64,000 nucleotides of DNA from Neodontobutis hainanensis. Taxonomy: Eukaryota > Chordata > Actinopteri > Gobiiformes > Odontobutidae. A model generated the notes under the pieces. It worked only from the letters and a program-made list of their open reading frames with translations. It had not been told where the DNA came from and ran no database searches. Shown here one piece after another: positions 30,301-43,900 of this stretch. The translations under genes were made by a program, and so were the position numbers. Positions within the stretch are counted from its first letter, which is position 1; every line of letters starts with the position of its first letter. Location of the stretch: the NCBI GenBank assembly GCA_024349245.1, contig JALDNG010000106.1, positions 148,501 through 212,500 of the forward strand, in the 5' to 3' direction.

Positions 30301-32095
30301 AATATTTTTATGAATGGTTTACTTATAAAGAGACAACAAAGCAGAAAAAGAAAAAAGATGCACAATTATCAAAAATAATACAAAAATATATAATATGAGT
30401 ATGAATATATATTAACTGCATGCTTTTTTATATTCAAGAATATTCTTCTAGGTTTTTTTCCTACATTTCAAAAGCTGTATGGTATAATTGTTTTTGTTAT
30501 GCTCTAACAATTGCTTTTTCGCTCTACAGCGAGTATTATTCAGCCCATGGCACATATTGTCAGAGCAAGCTGGCCCAGCTGTTGTTTAGCTCCCATCTCC
30601 AGCAGGTGCTTCAGTGCGGAGGTTTCCCCGTGAGTTGTTGTGCCGTGGATCCTGGCATGGTGAACACTGCTCTGTACCGCCACATCTGGACACCTCTCCG
30701 TCTGGCACAGAGCGCCATCGCACAGCTGCTTTTCTGGGTATGACTCACTTCCCTGGCACATACATAAAGACTGGTCTAACTTCATAGATTTTATAGACTT
30801 CCAATCAAAAAGTAAAAAATTGGGCAAAAGTAAAAAAAGGCCTTCAAAGGTCTGTCTGCAGAAAAACACTGCAAGCTGTTCACTGTTTTATTATGAAACA
30901 CTTCTTGCATAGCTTGAAGCACTGGCCGCAAGCTGCTGGTAATGTCCTTAGGATTTAATATAAGGAGACATGCTTCACACTTAAACTGCATTTGTTACAG
31001 CCATTTACCTCCAAGCAAAAGCTTTTGGCCTTGTGTTTTTCTCACATATTTTGCACATTATAGTGATTAAAAAAATGCATGAACTCTACAGTCATCTCAA
31101 TTGTTGGTGCATCTTTCAATACAATTAAATACATTCAGTAGAACAGTAATTCTGGGGCAAAGGCTATATTGAAGAAAGAAAAAGTAGTGCCTCATTAGAA
31201 AAGGTTTTAATATTAGTTTAAGTCACAAAATAAGAGACTCAATTTGATTTTTCTTTTCTAGAAGTCAATGAAATGAGCAACAGCTTTTTGCTGTGTCTCA
31301 TTGTAATGGCATCTTACAGTTATTTTTACAAATAAAGCACTGACTCTTTACAAGTCACATTCAACTGAGCAACATGTGAATTGGGATGATCCTGTTGTTA
31401 TGGAAACAATCTTTTTTTCTCTAACAAAAAAAAAATCTAGGAAATGTTTTTGTCCATATTCGCCATATCCCGTAAGTGAATGAAGCCTAGGCACCTTGTG
31501 TTTGCCTATTGTCAAAATGCAGCCTAGGAAATCATTAATTTATAACAACAATTACAATGCATAGAAATATAGGGTGAATTCTACAAAATATGCATCCCAG
31601 AATGTGATCCCCTCACTGCTCTAAAACGTGCTACGGGTTTCACAGCTGACACCGAGATCATTGTTAAAACACATCAACACTAACAGTCAAGCTCACACAC
31701 CCCGAGTCTGTCTCAAACTGACGCTAACATCCTGAGACATCAATCCTCCTCTGGCATTCACACACACACTAAGACTCAGCCTTTGTGTGTGGAGAGAAAA
31801 CCTGTTGTTGTTCTTGTCATCCTGCCATCACTCCAATTCTTTTTGATGTTTAAGTATCCACGTGTTATATTAAAAATAAATAAGTGTGTGCTTGTGTGTG
31901 TTCGTCCTTCCCCAGACTCCTGCAGAGGGTGCTGCCACTGTGCTCTACGCCGCTCTCTCACCAGCCCTGGAAGGAGAGCGCGCAGGAGGCTACTGGGCAA
32001 ATGGACGCAAGGAAGTGACAACACCGCTGACCTTTGACCCCCAGCTGCAGTTACGCCTATGGGAAACCACTATCCGAATGCTAGGTCTGCAGTAG
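18218..32095 (+). CDS. dhrsx: dhrsx: short-chain dehydrogenase/reductase (polyprenol/dolichal oxidoreductase), complete in seven exons
   Basis: This is the orthologue of human DHRSX, an SDR enzyme. In human cells DHRSX oxidises polyprenol to polyprenal with NAD+ and, after SRD5A3, reduces dolichal to dolichol with NADPH, supplying the lipid carrier for protein glycosylation. The exons are 18218-18326, 18690-18797, 22797-22865, 29395-29496, 29636-29843, 30530-30737 and 31916-32095. They total 984 bases, 327 residues plus stop, against 330 in human. A hydrophobic segment at about 10-30 probably anchors the enzyme in the endoplasmic reticulum. The nucleotide-binding TGGGRGIG lies at 49-56, NNAG at 128-131, the structural Asn in FGVNYIGHF at 151, the catalytic Ser in NVSSSAH at about 182-183, and the Tyr-x3-Lys pair at Y208 and K212. 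VDPGMVNT follows the active site as usual. All introns are GT-AG. The human gene carries ZBED1 within one of its introns; no such gene is seen here. Tail-to-tail with asmt. Confidence 0.95.
18690..18797 (+). CDS. dhrsx: dhrsx exon 2 (nucleotide-binding motif)
   Basis: The exon follows a pyrimidine-rich CTCTCCCAG acceptor and ends at a GTACAG donor in phase 1. It encodes the first beta strand and the TGGGRGIG cofactor loop. Confidence 0.95.
19065..19190 (+). repeat. Dispersed teleost repeat fragment, plus orientation
   Basis: The fragment reads GGTGCAGTGGTCAAGAG, then GGGAGTTTGCATGTTCGCC, GTGGGTTTCCTTCAGGTACTCC and AGTTTCCCCCACCAACATC. This is the head and middle of the common fish repeat that ends in GGGATAGGCTCCAG. 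The copy at 22290-22515 is the same family in reverse. Confidence 0.6.
19385..19580 (+). repeat. Second dispersed teleost repeat type
   Basis: The wording GACAAGACATTTATTTTTGTATAGCCCAATAACAC, CTTAGACCCTCCATCAGGG, AACCTCAGGGAGAACCACAG and AGGAGGGATCCACTCCCAGG matches, from general knowledge, a very abundant fish repeat. No exact family name is claimed. Confidence 0.6.
22290..22515 (-). repeat. Dispersed teleost repeat, reverse orientation
   Basis: Read on the plus strand it contains CATTCACTCTCACATTCATTC, CATGTCTTTGGACGGTGGGA, GGAAGCTGGAGTACCTGGAG and GACCTTCTTGCTGTGAGGCA. This is the reverse complement of the family seen at 19065. It lies in dhrsx intron 2. Confidence 0.65.
22797..22865 (+). 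CDS. dhrsx: dhrsx exon 3
   Basis: A 69-base exon from acceptor GTGCTTTAG to donor GTACCA. It encodes GRNEQEGLAAVRRIREEYTG and then AK, the cofactor-specificity and alpha-helix region. Both boundaries are in phase 1. Confidence 0.93.
22866..29394 (+). other. dhrsx: dhrsx intron 3 (6.5 kb)
   Basis: The largest dhrsx intron. It has a (AAAT)n tract at about 24152-24174 and a short tandem duplication AAACATATTTTCTC near 27585-27612. No nested coding gene, and no BED-finger (zbed1-like) frame, was seen. Confidence 0.65.
29395..29496 (+). CDS. dhrsx: dhrsx exon 4
   Basis: The exon runs from TATTACAG to GTAAGT. It encodes EFKTLDLASLPSIRHF, the DLAS cofactor contact, and ends in the first half of NNAG (N128, N129). 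Confidence 0.95.
29636..29843 (+). CDS. dhrsx: dhrsx exon 5 (active-site Ser region)
   Basis: Only 139 bases of intron precede it. The exon encodes GIMLVPEGRTEDGFELHFG, NYIGHFLLTWLLLENL and the NVSSSAH active-site serine segment. It ends in phase 2 at GTATGC. Confidence 0.95.
30530..30737 (+). CDS. dhrsx: dhrsx exon 6 (catalytic Tyr and Lys)
   Basis: Acceptor GCTCTACAG and donor GTATGA. The exon encodes EYYSAHGTYCQSKLAQLLF with catalytic Y208 and K212, then VDPGMVNTALYRH, and ends LLFW in phase 0. Confidence 0.95.
30738..31915 (+). other. dhrsx: dhrsx intron 6 (1.2 kb)
   Basis: AT-rich sequence with no supported feature of its own, ending in the CTTCCCCAG acceptor. Confidence 0.6.
31916..32095 (+). 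CDS. dhrsx: dhrsx exon 7 (C-terminus)
   Basis: It encodes TPAEGAATVLYAALSPALEG through GGYWANGRKEV to the end IRMLGLQ, with TAG at 32093-32095. This substrate-side segment matches human DHRSX in spacing. Confidence 0.95.
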   Translation, partial: TPAEGAATVLYAALSPALEGERAGGYWANGRKEVTTPLTFDPQLQLRLWETTIRMLGLQ

Positions 32096-32126
32096 CACAG
32101 GCCTAAATTGGAACTAATGCAACTGA

Positions 32127-32132
32127 AATAAA
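32127..32132 (+). terminator. dhrsx: dhrsx polyadenylation signal
   Basis: A canonical AATAAA lies 31 bases after the stop codon. The 3' UTR would therefore be very short. Confidence 0.75.
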
Positions 32133-35100
32133 GATTCTTAACCTGGAACAACCAGCTAGTTTCTCCCTATAGCCCTTTCATCTTTGTTTTCTCTTTCTCA
32201 TATTGACATATATTTATATGTCTGTCTTCTAATCCACCGCTGAACTGTGATTATTTAAAGGCAACGTTAAGACTTTTTTTGTTGCAGACTCGCCAAAGAA
32301 GGGCTAAGGGAGAGTGAAGACAAGTTGATTTCCACTGTGAGCCCTAAATATACATATAGTCACTCAATTTAAATAACAGTAAGTTTTGTTTGTTGTTTTA
32401 GTTGTTGTCATTCATCTCGATTAGGATAAAGCTTCATTCTAGATGTCTGACTTGAGAAATTATTTTACTGCTGAAAAAGCTGCTCACTCTCACTCTGCCT
32501 TAAAATCCATACTAAGGATTTCTCTAATAGCTAAATCATGTTGTTACAGGTGAAATTAAAAATCTAAATAAAATGATTTTTGAGAATACACATCAATACA
32601 AATTAGGAAACTAAAGGTACGCACATATTCATGCACCCTTTTTAAATTTAACCCTCATCGTGTTGAGAGAATGTGACAATATCTTATGTTTTGACACAAC
32701 ATTTCTCATCCACTAAATTGATGGAGTACCTTTTTCTTCTAATGTTTGTAGTAGAACATGGAAATGAGGATGCCATCAAGCCCTCAGTTCTCTCTCTTTT
32801 GACAAAAAAAATGCCCATTTGGACTCAAGGGGGATTTGGGGAGACACCAAAGGCACCACAAGAATTCCCATGTCAGATTAGGGGTACTTGTAATTCCTCC
32901 TACAGACGAAAGCGATGAGATATTCCTCTTTGTTCTGGGGAATTTTCATGCTGTTGTTATTTTAAGGATTTCCAGACATTTTTGTTGGCTGTGTTTGCTC
33001 AAAAACAAAAATGGAGTGAAGAACTGACACTTCATTTTGTCTCATTTTTAATCACTGTTTTCTGTGATACGTGTGTTTTATCCACAGGGGATCAAAATTA
33101 ACTCAAGTCACAAAACCAATTCATGATGATGGAGAGCACAAAAGGCAGTCCTGGAGGCAAAGCAGGAAAAACACACTGTTTTTATTCATGCTGTGATTGG
33201 CCCATAATTATTACTGCCGCTGCTTCCTCATTTGGCGCTGCTCCCAGTGCATTGTGGGATTGAGATTTCCCAGTGGTGAGAATCAAACTCCATCTGCTGA
33301 GCTGAAACTCAGTACATCCAGGCACAGGCTTATCTAAACATGCACACAGCAAACAAATGCTTGTGTTCATCATGCAGGGACATATCCACACACACACACA
33401 CATGCACACACACTGGACACTTCACCCTAAAACCATCTCCACTGTGATTTACCATTAGGCTGTGAGGATGGAAAATTTTATCTCCAAGTATTAGCTCAAA
33501 ATCCTTTTCCATGAATAAAGTGCATTTTGTTGCTTTGAAAACTGCCACTGAGCATCCAGCATTCATTAATACTTGCCGTATGTGAAGCAATAGTACCACT
33601 GTGGTCGCTCAACCAGTAGCTCAGAGCCAGGAAAGCGAGTCTGAGCTAAGTCTAAAACTGAAACTAATACCAGCCATGAGTTATTTACTTATCAGGAATT
33701 AGCTTTGCTACATTGTAAAAACAAGAGGCACCATTTATGAGTGACAATATATACAGTATATTTCATATCAGTGTGTTGATACCAATTAAGATCCTTGGTT
33801 CAGGCTGCAGCTTTTCAAAACAAACAGAAATGTGCTCCATAGCTTTTTGTCTGTTCCAAAATACGCAAATGTACAGATTTAAAGTAATGTGTTTTTCATG
33901 ACTTGATGTCAATGCGCACACTAAAGATACAGCAAATAGTGGACCAACTTTTTTAGTTATCTTATAGGATTATGCTGCAAAAGTAAAGCTTAACTTGGCC
34001 TTGCTTACTCACTTAAAAGTTCTCAAAACCGCTGAAATTCTTTCATAACTGAGACGATGAGCCATCTCTGTTGCTGGGTCATTGACTAGGAAATTATTAA
34101 ACATTCAAACAATACTTAATGAACAGAGAAAAATAAGTGTATCAACATTACATGAAGCAGCGCTTATTTTCTGAAATGTGTTGCTCATGTTTAGGAATTG
34201 ACTCTAAATGCAAGCAATATTTTCTCTGTGAGATTACCACTACTTGGTGTTGAAATGCTTGGAAACTTTGTGTGTTGCCACAGTGCGTCCTTGTTCCTTT
34301 GCATGGTTCGCCAAACCTTCTTTAAAGACTAAACGGCGAAGCCAACCCTTGGATGAACAATTGCAACGACATCTGACAAATTAAAACACCAGCTTTAAAA
34401 AACATTGCTCATTTAAAAAAGTAGCATATAATCAACTTTTTGAATGACTTCTTAGGCAAAACTGGGGAAGTTAGTTTAACATCTGAGCACAAGGTTTTTC
34501 AGAAGACAAAGTGCAGATCTCTTTAAGTGTCGTGAGCTCAATAATCAATGGTTCTCTTATTAAATATTTTTCTTGAAGCACACTGCACAAATGTGATGAT
34601 GCAGCGAGCTTCTGAACCTGAATCTCAATTATTGAAAAAGCTCAGAACAGCTTAATTAACTGTGTGATATTGTCTGTATGTGATTTTACATGTCTTCATT
34701 CTCAAACATTGTCACCACTGACCATGCAGCAGTGGGGGCCGTACTGTACGTAGACTGAAATGCTCTAATAGCCATTTTTTTGACAGACCTGGGATGACAT
34801 TTATATTAAATGTTCTAGTCCCAAGTTGTGCAAATCCTAAATGTGTGTGTATATAGGAAGAGAGACCATATAAAGATGTATACGGGGTGTCACCAGATGA
34901 ACTGAGTCCTTACTCTGGCAGAGAGATTGTGCTGGACTCCAGCTCAAATCCAGTGTAAACACTCGGCCCATCTGCTTGGCTGTTGAATTATGAAATGTGC
35001 AAAATGTTTTATTTTTATGATTATTGTTGTTAAGATAACACATCTTATTGCTTTTGCTGTGCCTAAGAAGATCTCCCTCATAAATGGGTAGCTGTGAATT

Positions 35101-35176
35101 TTTTCCAAGTAGATAAGAGCTTGTAGAACTGTGATAACGTCTTGTCCTGTGCATTGATGTAAGTTTCTTCTCTCTT

Positions 35177-35277
<101 letters not shown>

Positions 35278-38200
35278 GATGGAGTGAGTGCGAGCATGTC
35301 TAGATAAGGGAGTTCATGTTTTTTTTTTGTCAATGGTTGTGAAATTCCAGCAGCAGCAGCCACCTTTTTCTATTTTCCAAAGCCTATCAATAAACATATC
35401 ATTGTGCCACTCTTTCTCCTGTCGTTACTCTGTGTGAGTGAGAAAATCAGTCTGATGACACGCCATGAGACACAGAGCCTTCAGCACGGCCTGAACTTTA
35501 AAGACTTTGCGACACGCACGCACACTTTATCAGTCATCATTACATTGATACATTACAATAGATATTTTGCTATTACTGGTTTCAAATCAAACCTCATATT
35601 GAATTATATGTATGTATCGATATACTAGTATATGTGCTAGTAAATCCCAAACATTTGTCTACCATTTTTCACAATTTCTTTTACATGAGGAGCTACGCCA
35701 AACTGTCAAACTAACCTCTGTAGATGGAGCCCAGGTTTTAATACATCCTGTACTCACATTCTGTAGTACACATGTAACACACAGTAAACACTACCTTTGC
35801 ACATGTTACATGGACGTTGATGCTGTGTTGATGTGAGTGTTACAACACATTCAAGGGTCATTCTAAAAGGTCACTTGTATATATCTTATACATTCTTTGT
35901 CAAAGAAGAATCAGACACTCATAACACTCTTAAGGAAATAAAAGGTGGTCTTTTTTTTACCCACAAATGTAAACCTGGGCTGTCAAATTAAACATTTAAA
36001 TAAAATTCTATAAAAAAAATATATTAGTAATGAACAAATACCTATAGCCCTATTCAACAACAGGTCATTTTTGACGCTTTATCAAACCTAGTTTAGATTT
36101 TAAGTAGTCCACAAGAGATGTCTGCACTGTATGTTTTTTAATGTTGTTAAAATAGCTTGACTTCAAACACTCTTAGACAAAGCAAATCAAAAGAAGTGAC
36201 TGACAACAGTAACATGCAGTTGCTGTTAATGAAGAAAAGGTTGAAGCAAGATGACCTGGATGAGCGAGAACCTTCACAGACAGTTGCCATTAATGTCACA
36301 TCAGATCAGCTTTGAACTTGACATCATTTATTTTGCAAAGCTAGAAAGTCATGTCAGGCTACATTTTAATTAGTTAAAACTTATTTTTTTTGCCCAGTGC
36401 AGCTTTAAAACATAGTCAGCATTGGTTCAAAACTGGATTCAGGGTATATTCACAAGTAAGCGCGAACATGAACTAATTTAGAGAGAAATCTATATTCCCT
36501 CCTCTCTTCACTAAAATATTCTCAAAATGAAAAAAAGTGCCAAGGAATCACACAGCTCCTGTCTGCGCCTGTGACAATAGAGCGTCTATTGGAGCAGGCA
36601 GAAAAGAGCTGCTGTCATCTTGCCTTGAAGGAACGTGCTATTGAGCCTTGATTAGACAGCTGAGTCAACGTGACAGAACGGTGCAGTGCCAGGCTCGAGA
36701 ATCACTGCACATATTTGAACCGCTCGCTAAATGTGACCCGGCTCATCAAGGTGTATTTGAATGGCAGGCGAAGGCAGTTACATGATGTTTACGTCTTCTC
36801 GTTAGAAAATCTGTCTGGAATACAACGAGAATGAGCTGCTCTTTTGTTGCTTTCTGTAATGAAAGGCCACAGACAGTGCAATGCTGCTTGTTGTCTGCCT
36901 TTGCAGTTGACAGGGAAAAATACTCTAAACAAAATAATCATCTGCTCTTTATGTCCTGGAAATTGATGACTATGTATTTGGCACAGATTATAGTTTATAA
37001 CAAGAACCATAATCCGCAGAGCTTTATAAACACTTTTAATAGGCCCTTATTCAACCATTAAGTGGCAGTTCTCCCTTCATAAATTTCCTCGTGGGAGATT
37101 TAATGAACTCTTTGCATGCACACTCATAAAATAGGAAGTGGCTAATAAGCATTCATTTATGTAATTACCTCCAAATGACTGAGAAGAGATTATTATTCAT
37201 AGCAACATTCAGGGGTTTGGGGTTCCACACTTACCTTTTTGCCTGCAATGTCACCGCCCCGGGCAGCAGAGACACCGTCAAATTATCTGATATATAAATA
37301 ATACATTATTGTTCTGGAGAGAAACCATATACTGCACAAAGGGGGACTAATATTAAACCTGATATTGGGTGGAAAAAGAGACCATTTAATCGTTTTTACT
37401 CGTGGCTATGATGCTATTTAGACATTATTATGTAACTGTGGACTCAGGGCATTTTCACACCTTTTTGGCCCACATTTTTAGATGGCCTTGGTTTGTTCTA
37501 ACTAAAATTGCATGTGTGAAACTAACATCAGCTGTTTGGATGCATTTGACATTTGGTAAGCAGGCACATAATACATACTAGCTAATAAAGGAATGAGAAC
37601 ATTAATAATCTGCCTGGTGACACCAATACTGTCTCTTAAAGGCATATTAAGCAGGATTTGCACTTCACTGAGTAAGAGTTATATTGAAGTTTTGAACTCT
37701 ATACATGAACTCTATTTTCCAATAAGGGATAAAAGCTACATACATACATTTAACAAAAGAGGAGTTTACTAAACAAGAAACGGGTTTACAGATATTGACC
37801 TAGAGTGCCATAGGGATTCTAATTGAATAAAGGTTAATTTTATTTATTTGTGGTTTATTTAAGAGAGACAGATACAATAAACATTGATACGCTGTAATCT
37901 GTGTGTAATTGTAATACTGCATTTATGGTCACCTATGGTATAGTGATAATAATAAAGGTCCATTACAGGTTCAAATGGTTAACACTAGCCTCTACAGCTA
38001 CCATCCAGAGCTGTCAGACACTGGTCACAAATCAGCTCTCCAATAAGACTCACTTAATCCATCATGACAAGTTGTGGATGAAAATACTTTTGTGGGGATT
38101 TTAAAGGTGCAAGACAAAAAACTAAGAACCTTGAAATATATACAATGTATACATTAATACATGTATACAACCTATCACATTTGAGATCATTAATAGGTGG

Positions 38201-40846
38201 CACCTCACATAGCCAGGTTTGGTCAAAGAAGAGGTTTAAATTTGTATGAAGATGAAATACAGACAGTAGGAGGTAGAAAAGCTTCCTTTTGATTTGAAAT
38301 TTGTGAAACAGAGTTTGGCATAAATCTTTTGTTATTACAAGTTCATGTTACATTTTCTTTTTGTTTGTCTAAGTTATTTGTTACCACCCACTGCCAACCC
38401 AGATGACAGCTCGGTGCAGCCAGAAGGCATTTTTTTGAGATACAACGAGAAAGGAGTTATTCATTCATTTAATTAATGTACGGTATTTCCTGGTTTTGTA
38501 GTTGTGACCTTTCAATTAAAAGCAACCTCAAGCTTTCACCAACATGAATGATTATACATAATATTTTTGTTCCATTAGACATTTTAATTGCTTCATAAAA
38601 ATATAAATCCTGTTAAAGAAATGCAAAACATGTACATTTCCAGACACTTTCAATGACATGAATGCACTATGAAGCTGCCATTATTACAAGGTTTTTTATG
38701 CCTTTACATATTCTTGTGCCCATTTGGTAATGTATGCCTCTGCTGATCAGCTGTGACATATTATATTGAGCAAATGTGTTTGTTGAAATAATGGTTGCTC
38801 AAGGTGAATTTATACTCAGTAAAAGGTTCAACTGAGGCACTGTTGTAAATTATTCCTGACTTTAACTTTAACTTGTTCACGGCTGGTTGCTGGCTCTAGA
38901 CTGAGAGGGCACTGGCAACCATCCTGTGCAACTATTTTTAGCCACCACCTAATTTCATTGATATAAGGGATACCCCTGTTGGCCAGCCAATCACCTTCAT
39001 GCCATACCTTATAAATATCAACCCTCTCTGACACTGACAACCCACACAAATACCCCTGACCTGTGCACATTTAGTTCTTTTGTTTAAAAAAAACATGTTC
39101 ATAACATTATCCTTCTGCTTCTTGGTACCTTGGTGTTGTAGTTGGTTTTAGTTGATGGTGTTGTTGGGTTTTGTTTTAGCTGCATTGTGCTCCATAATCA
39201 GTCAACTAATTGTAACAGGAAGACAGAAACATGGACACCTACAGTATGTGTTCAGTAAACTGACAGGTTGTATGAAATGCCAAAAGGTGAAAGAGAATCC
39301 TGTCGGTCCTCATTAGTAGTCTCTAAATGTTAGAATTAAATGGCCACTCATTTTTCCTGCAGCGAGTTATGGGTGAGGCCTGACAGACCAGGGCTAAGTG
39401 ATACACAGACCCTGTCACAGCTCCTGATGGAGGGACGAATGGATGGACACAGGACACACACACATCTAACACTGCTTCACCTCAGGCCAAGGAGGTAAAA
39501 GTTGGTATCTATCTATGCCATCAATGCAATTACCAAAGACAAGGTTAGTTATCTGTCAAGTTACCACAAAGAAATGAGCAATTACACACGGATCTCTATG
39601 AAAATTGGCTTCTATTGGGAGTCTTTTTTTCACTTCTCCTTCTAATAACCTTCTTGTCTGTATAGTCACCTACAGTGTGTTGTACAAAAAGATAAGTAAC
39701 CTCTGCTCCAGAAACTGGGGCAGGTTTTTGTACAACGCTCATATCATTTACACAGTTGTAATCACAGCAGCAGGCAGATCCTGCTTTGTTTGCTTTGCAT
39801 CTCAGTTAATCTTTTTCTAATTATGGTCTATTCTGTCCTCTCCAATTCTGTGGCAGATTGATTCAGTTTAACCCAAATCTTTAGGTAATTGTGGAGAATA
39901 AGCGTGCCCAGAACCTAAGCAAATCTTTGCATTAAAGGAGTGCATATACTTTTTTATAATGCATGACTTCTCAGCTGTAAAGAATCACCACTTTGCTAAA
40001 CAACAAAGACATAAATGTATTAATTTGATGTCTTCAATCGGCAAGATTGCACACACAAAACTGGAAACTGGCTATGTTTTAGTGTTGAAAAAAACGCCAA
40101 GACTTTAAGGTGCAGTGTGCAGTTTCTGGCAGCTTCATATGGATATTTTTAAGAAACCTCATCTTCTTTCTATAAGCTCTGAGCTTCTGTGAACCAACAA
40201 ATGAACCAACCCAGTAATTGGACTATTGCACTTTCCATTTAGAAATAAAATTTGCTGAGCATAAATCTCTTCAGCTTTTGTACAATATTGTACACGTTCA
40301 TGTCTTGACTTGACTGATACTACAAAGTTTAAACAAAAGTTGGGCTTTGTGGGATTGGACTAGCATCATAATACATACCTACGTCAAACAAACATTGTTT
40401 CAGACAGGGTGAAGGAAAATACACAGAGAAAACAAGAGAAAATCAATTATTTGTAGTCTCCACAAACACTGGCATAGAGTGGCCTTCAGGAATCCTCAGC
40501 AGTGTTCACAAACACAGCAGCACTTTATACTCTACAAACCTAATAGCCCAAAATAAGAGCACAGTTTTAAAAAAGGCATCAAAATGGGTTTCCTAGAACT
40601 GACAAAGGCACATTTCTATTCATTTATTCAGTAACTGCTTGGGCATTTCCACTTTGCCAATCTACTGTGCAAAAAAAACAACAACAAAAAAAACATCATT
40701 GTGATGGTGACTTGCTTCCACCTTGGCTTTAAATGCTAATAGGGTTTACTGTTGCAGGATCTCACTTCAGTAAAGTGCATCTAGTCACAATTTTGACAAT
40801 TACAGTGCAGCTGCAGCGTTGTTACACAAGTGTCTGTGATTTACTC

Positions 40847-40850
<4 letters not shown>

Positions 40851-40894
<44 letters not shown>

Positions 40895-40910
40895 CATCCT
40901 TCTGTAAAAA

Positions 40911-40942
<32 letters not shown>
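40851..40942. repeat. Facing (TG)n and (CA)n arrays
   Basis: A TG array (about 40851-40887) is followed, after about 24 bases, by a CA array (about 40912-40942) on the same strand. The two are mutually complementary and could form a hairpin or cruciform. Confidence 0.9.
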
Positions 40943-40945
<3 letters not shown>

Positions 40946-43900
40946 ACACTCTCAAGACATTCTCAGAGATGCACTGTAGGAGAGGATGGGATTTACTGTC
41001 TAAAAATGTCCAAAGAGGAGGAGGGGAAGAGGGGAAGTGAGAAGATATGTGCAAAAGTGGGATGAGAGGAAGGAGTAGAATGCACTATACTGAAGTAGAA
41101 AGAGGAATGACAGGGGAAAAAAAGCATACAATTAGGTAACAGAAAATGAGCTGTCATTTTCTAAGTAAGATTTATATATTTGGAGGCCAGCAAACGATGA
41201 ACCGATACCGTAGACCATTTATTGAAGCCTGGGTGAAAAAAGGGCATCAGTTTTTCTTTTTGCAAACACACACAGAAATAACACAAGGTCTGGTTTATCT
41301 GAAAATGCACAACAATCTCCGGGGCGCAATGCTCCACTCCACCCACATGTCTCCACTGAGGGGATGGAGAGAAGAAGAGAAAGAAAAGTGGAGAAATATA
41401 GAGGTGGGAGGGCAGAGTGAGAAAAAAGCACAAGGATGACACAGCATCGGAGAAAGAGGAGTGTACGTTGGTGCGTCACATCTGCAGTGGAGGAGAACCG
41501 CCTGACAGCCATCAGACGCACGCTGAATGACAATCTCCTCTGCTCTCTCAGGTGGCAAGCCATAGCCTTCCCTCCTTACTTTTTGCATGGGTCCTTGAAA
41601 AGTTATAATACACCTTGCTTTACTCTCTACAACTACACACCTGATATTCCATCTTCTCTAAGACAATATGAGCTCTAGTGGCCTGCATGCCCACGCCATG
41701 ATGCAGCGATCGATAAACTATTACAGTGGAATCAATGCTAAGTGTGGAACAGGAAGGTAAATTTTACTGTAAAACAACATAGGCACATGAAAGCATTCTC
41801 AGTCCACACGCTATGTAATTATATAATTCTACTATGTTGTATGTTGGAATTAAGATGGACCCTGTGTTGTCTCAATTGCTGTTTCTATAAAATTAAAGAA
41901 CAGGTTACTCTGGGCAATAAAAGGATTTTGAAAAATCTGAGGAAAAATAGATATGGCTTTTTGAGAATTTTATGTAAGTAGCTGATAGCACTGTTCTTTC
42001 TTGTGGTTTTAAATGTCAAAGAGAAATGTAAGACAATATGTAGTGGTTTTAATGCTGGCAATGAGGATTATACTACTTTGGCAGTGCCACTACGTTTCTG
42101 TGTTCAGTGCTTTCAGATGTTTCAGTGCTTCTGTGGACAGAACAAAAAATATTTACAATCTTAAGTACAAAATAAGTTGTTTTTTTTTTCTTCTCCATGC
42201 CCATTGAGTGGTATGGGGCGATAAATGCAGCACATTTAAATGATAGTGTATTAGTGTGCATGGAACCTATGCTTCAATGCCACAATATTTTCAGATTTAT
42301 TAACCTAACATCCCATGAAATAGTCAATTCTAATACAATTTCCTATGGGTCCCATAAGTTCATCCTCCGTGCTAATTCAATTCTAGAGCAGCGTAAATAC
42401 AGAAAGCACATAAAATAAAATCTACTGTGGATTTATTCACAAAACAAGGTCACCAAAGACCAGCATAAACAGAAAGAAAGAAATTGTAAAAAAAAATAAA
42501 TAAAAATAAGTACAAAAAAAAGGGGGTGGGGGGGAGCAGGTAGCAAAGCAGGCTGAGAGTATCCGGCCAAGCAGAACAAAAACAGGAACACTGGGGATGA
42601 GTGGCACATTAGACAATCTGGCAAATGTGTGCAGCTAGAGGGCAGGTGTATTTACTGAGCGGCTGATTAGTGAAGAATCTCCTGCGGGTTTGGACAGGCA
42701 TCAGGTGACAGAGGAAAAGAGACAAAAGGGATTTTTCTATACTACTTTTCAGGACCTGGTCTAGGCTTTGTTATTATTATTGAGGATTTTCAACCCATAG
42801 CGCCAAGCTTTGGATAATCACACACAGGGGGGACTGCTCCTGTACAAATGCTGTACAAACGCTCCCATTGACTGTTACACAGATTGTCGATTGTACTTTT
42901 TTGAATAAAATTAAAGCAAACACATTTTTGGCTCCTGCAGCTTTAAATGAATGTTTTTGAGACTTTTGAATAAAAAAATAGTTACTGCTATTTATGAATC
43001 ACATTAAGCCTGCACTTTAGACATAATGTTTGATCATCTCCAGTTGCGGATCTAATTATCATGCCAGACTTAGTTACAGTTGCTTTTTATTCTCCAAGTC
43101 AGTTTCCTCCAAGTCTCTGTCTGGATCTCAAGGACGAAGGTACAAACCTATTTCTATTGCTGTATGGCCAGTGTGCCCATGTGTTTTGCATTGTTACATT
43201 TGTAATTTGTGACAAACTTGACTAGAAATAATGTTCCAAAGCCCCTAAAGTCATTAATTATCAAAGAGCTAATTTCACCACATTTCATCATACAAGACTA
43301 TTCTCCAGAGCTTCCCCTTGCATTAAACATTTTCATTATCAAATATATAAAATTTTAAAGCCACATGTTTTGTTGTTTTATTTGAAGCTGCAGAAGACAC
43401 AAGGGAAAGTTTGCTATTCACACCCACAATGTGCAATCTTAAAAAAGTTATTTACTGCGGATGTGACAATGCAAAAAGGGACTCAGCAGACCAACAGTCA
43501 TTAACCCCCCTCGTGAAATTAATTAGCGGCAAATGAATGAAACAGATGACCCTTTTCCCAAATGGCACAATATTCATGATGCTGTTGCAGTGAGAGATCA
43601 GATCAGCGCTTCAGGGCAGACGATGCTCATTTTTGTGATTTAAAAACAACATAAACAAAGTCACTCCCCGTAAACACATCTATGCCAAGTAAAGCAGATT
43701 ATAGTCTTATTTTATTTCTTATGGTATTTCTGCTAAATGTAAATGCATGTTTTTGTTTGTTTTTTTAGGAGATGTGCAGCCAAATTAAAGATCAAACAAA
43801 CAGTATTGTTATTATCATTATCTTTTTTTCACTTTTGCAGACACTGTAAAACTGACCAGTAAATGCCTTGAGCTTTAGTTTGTCAAGTTCATTTTGCCAA

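Noticed and set aside
38828..39070. 80-codon minus-strand frame
   Set aside because: No recognisable family or splice context; more likely chance or old repeat sequence.
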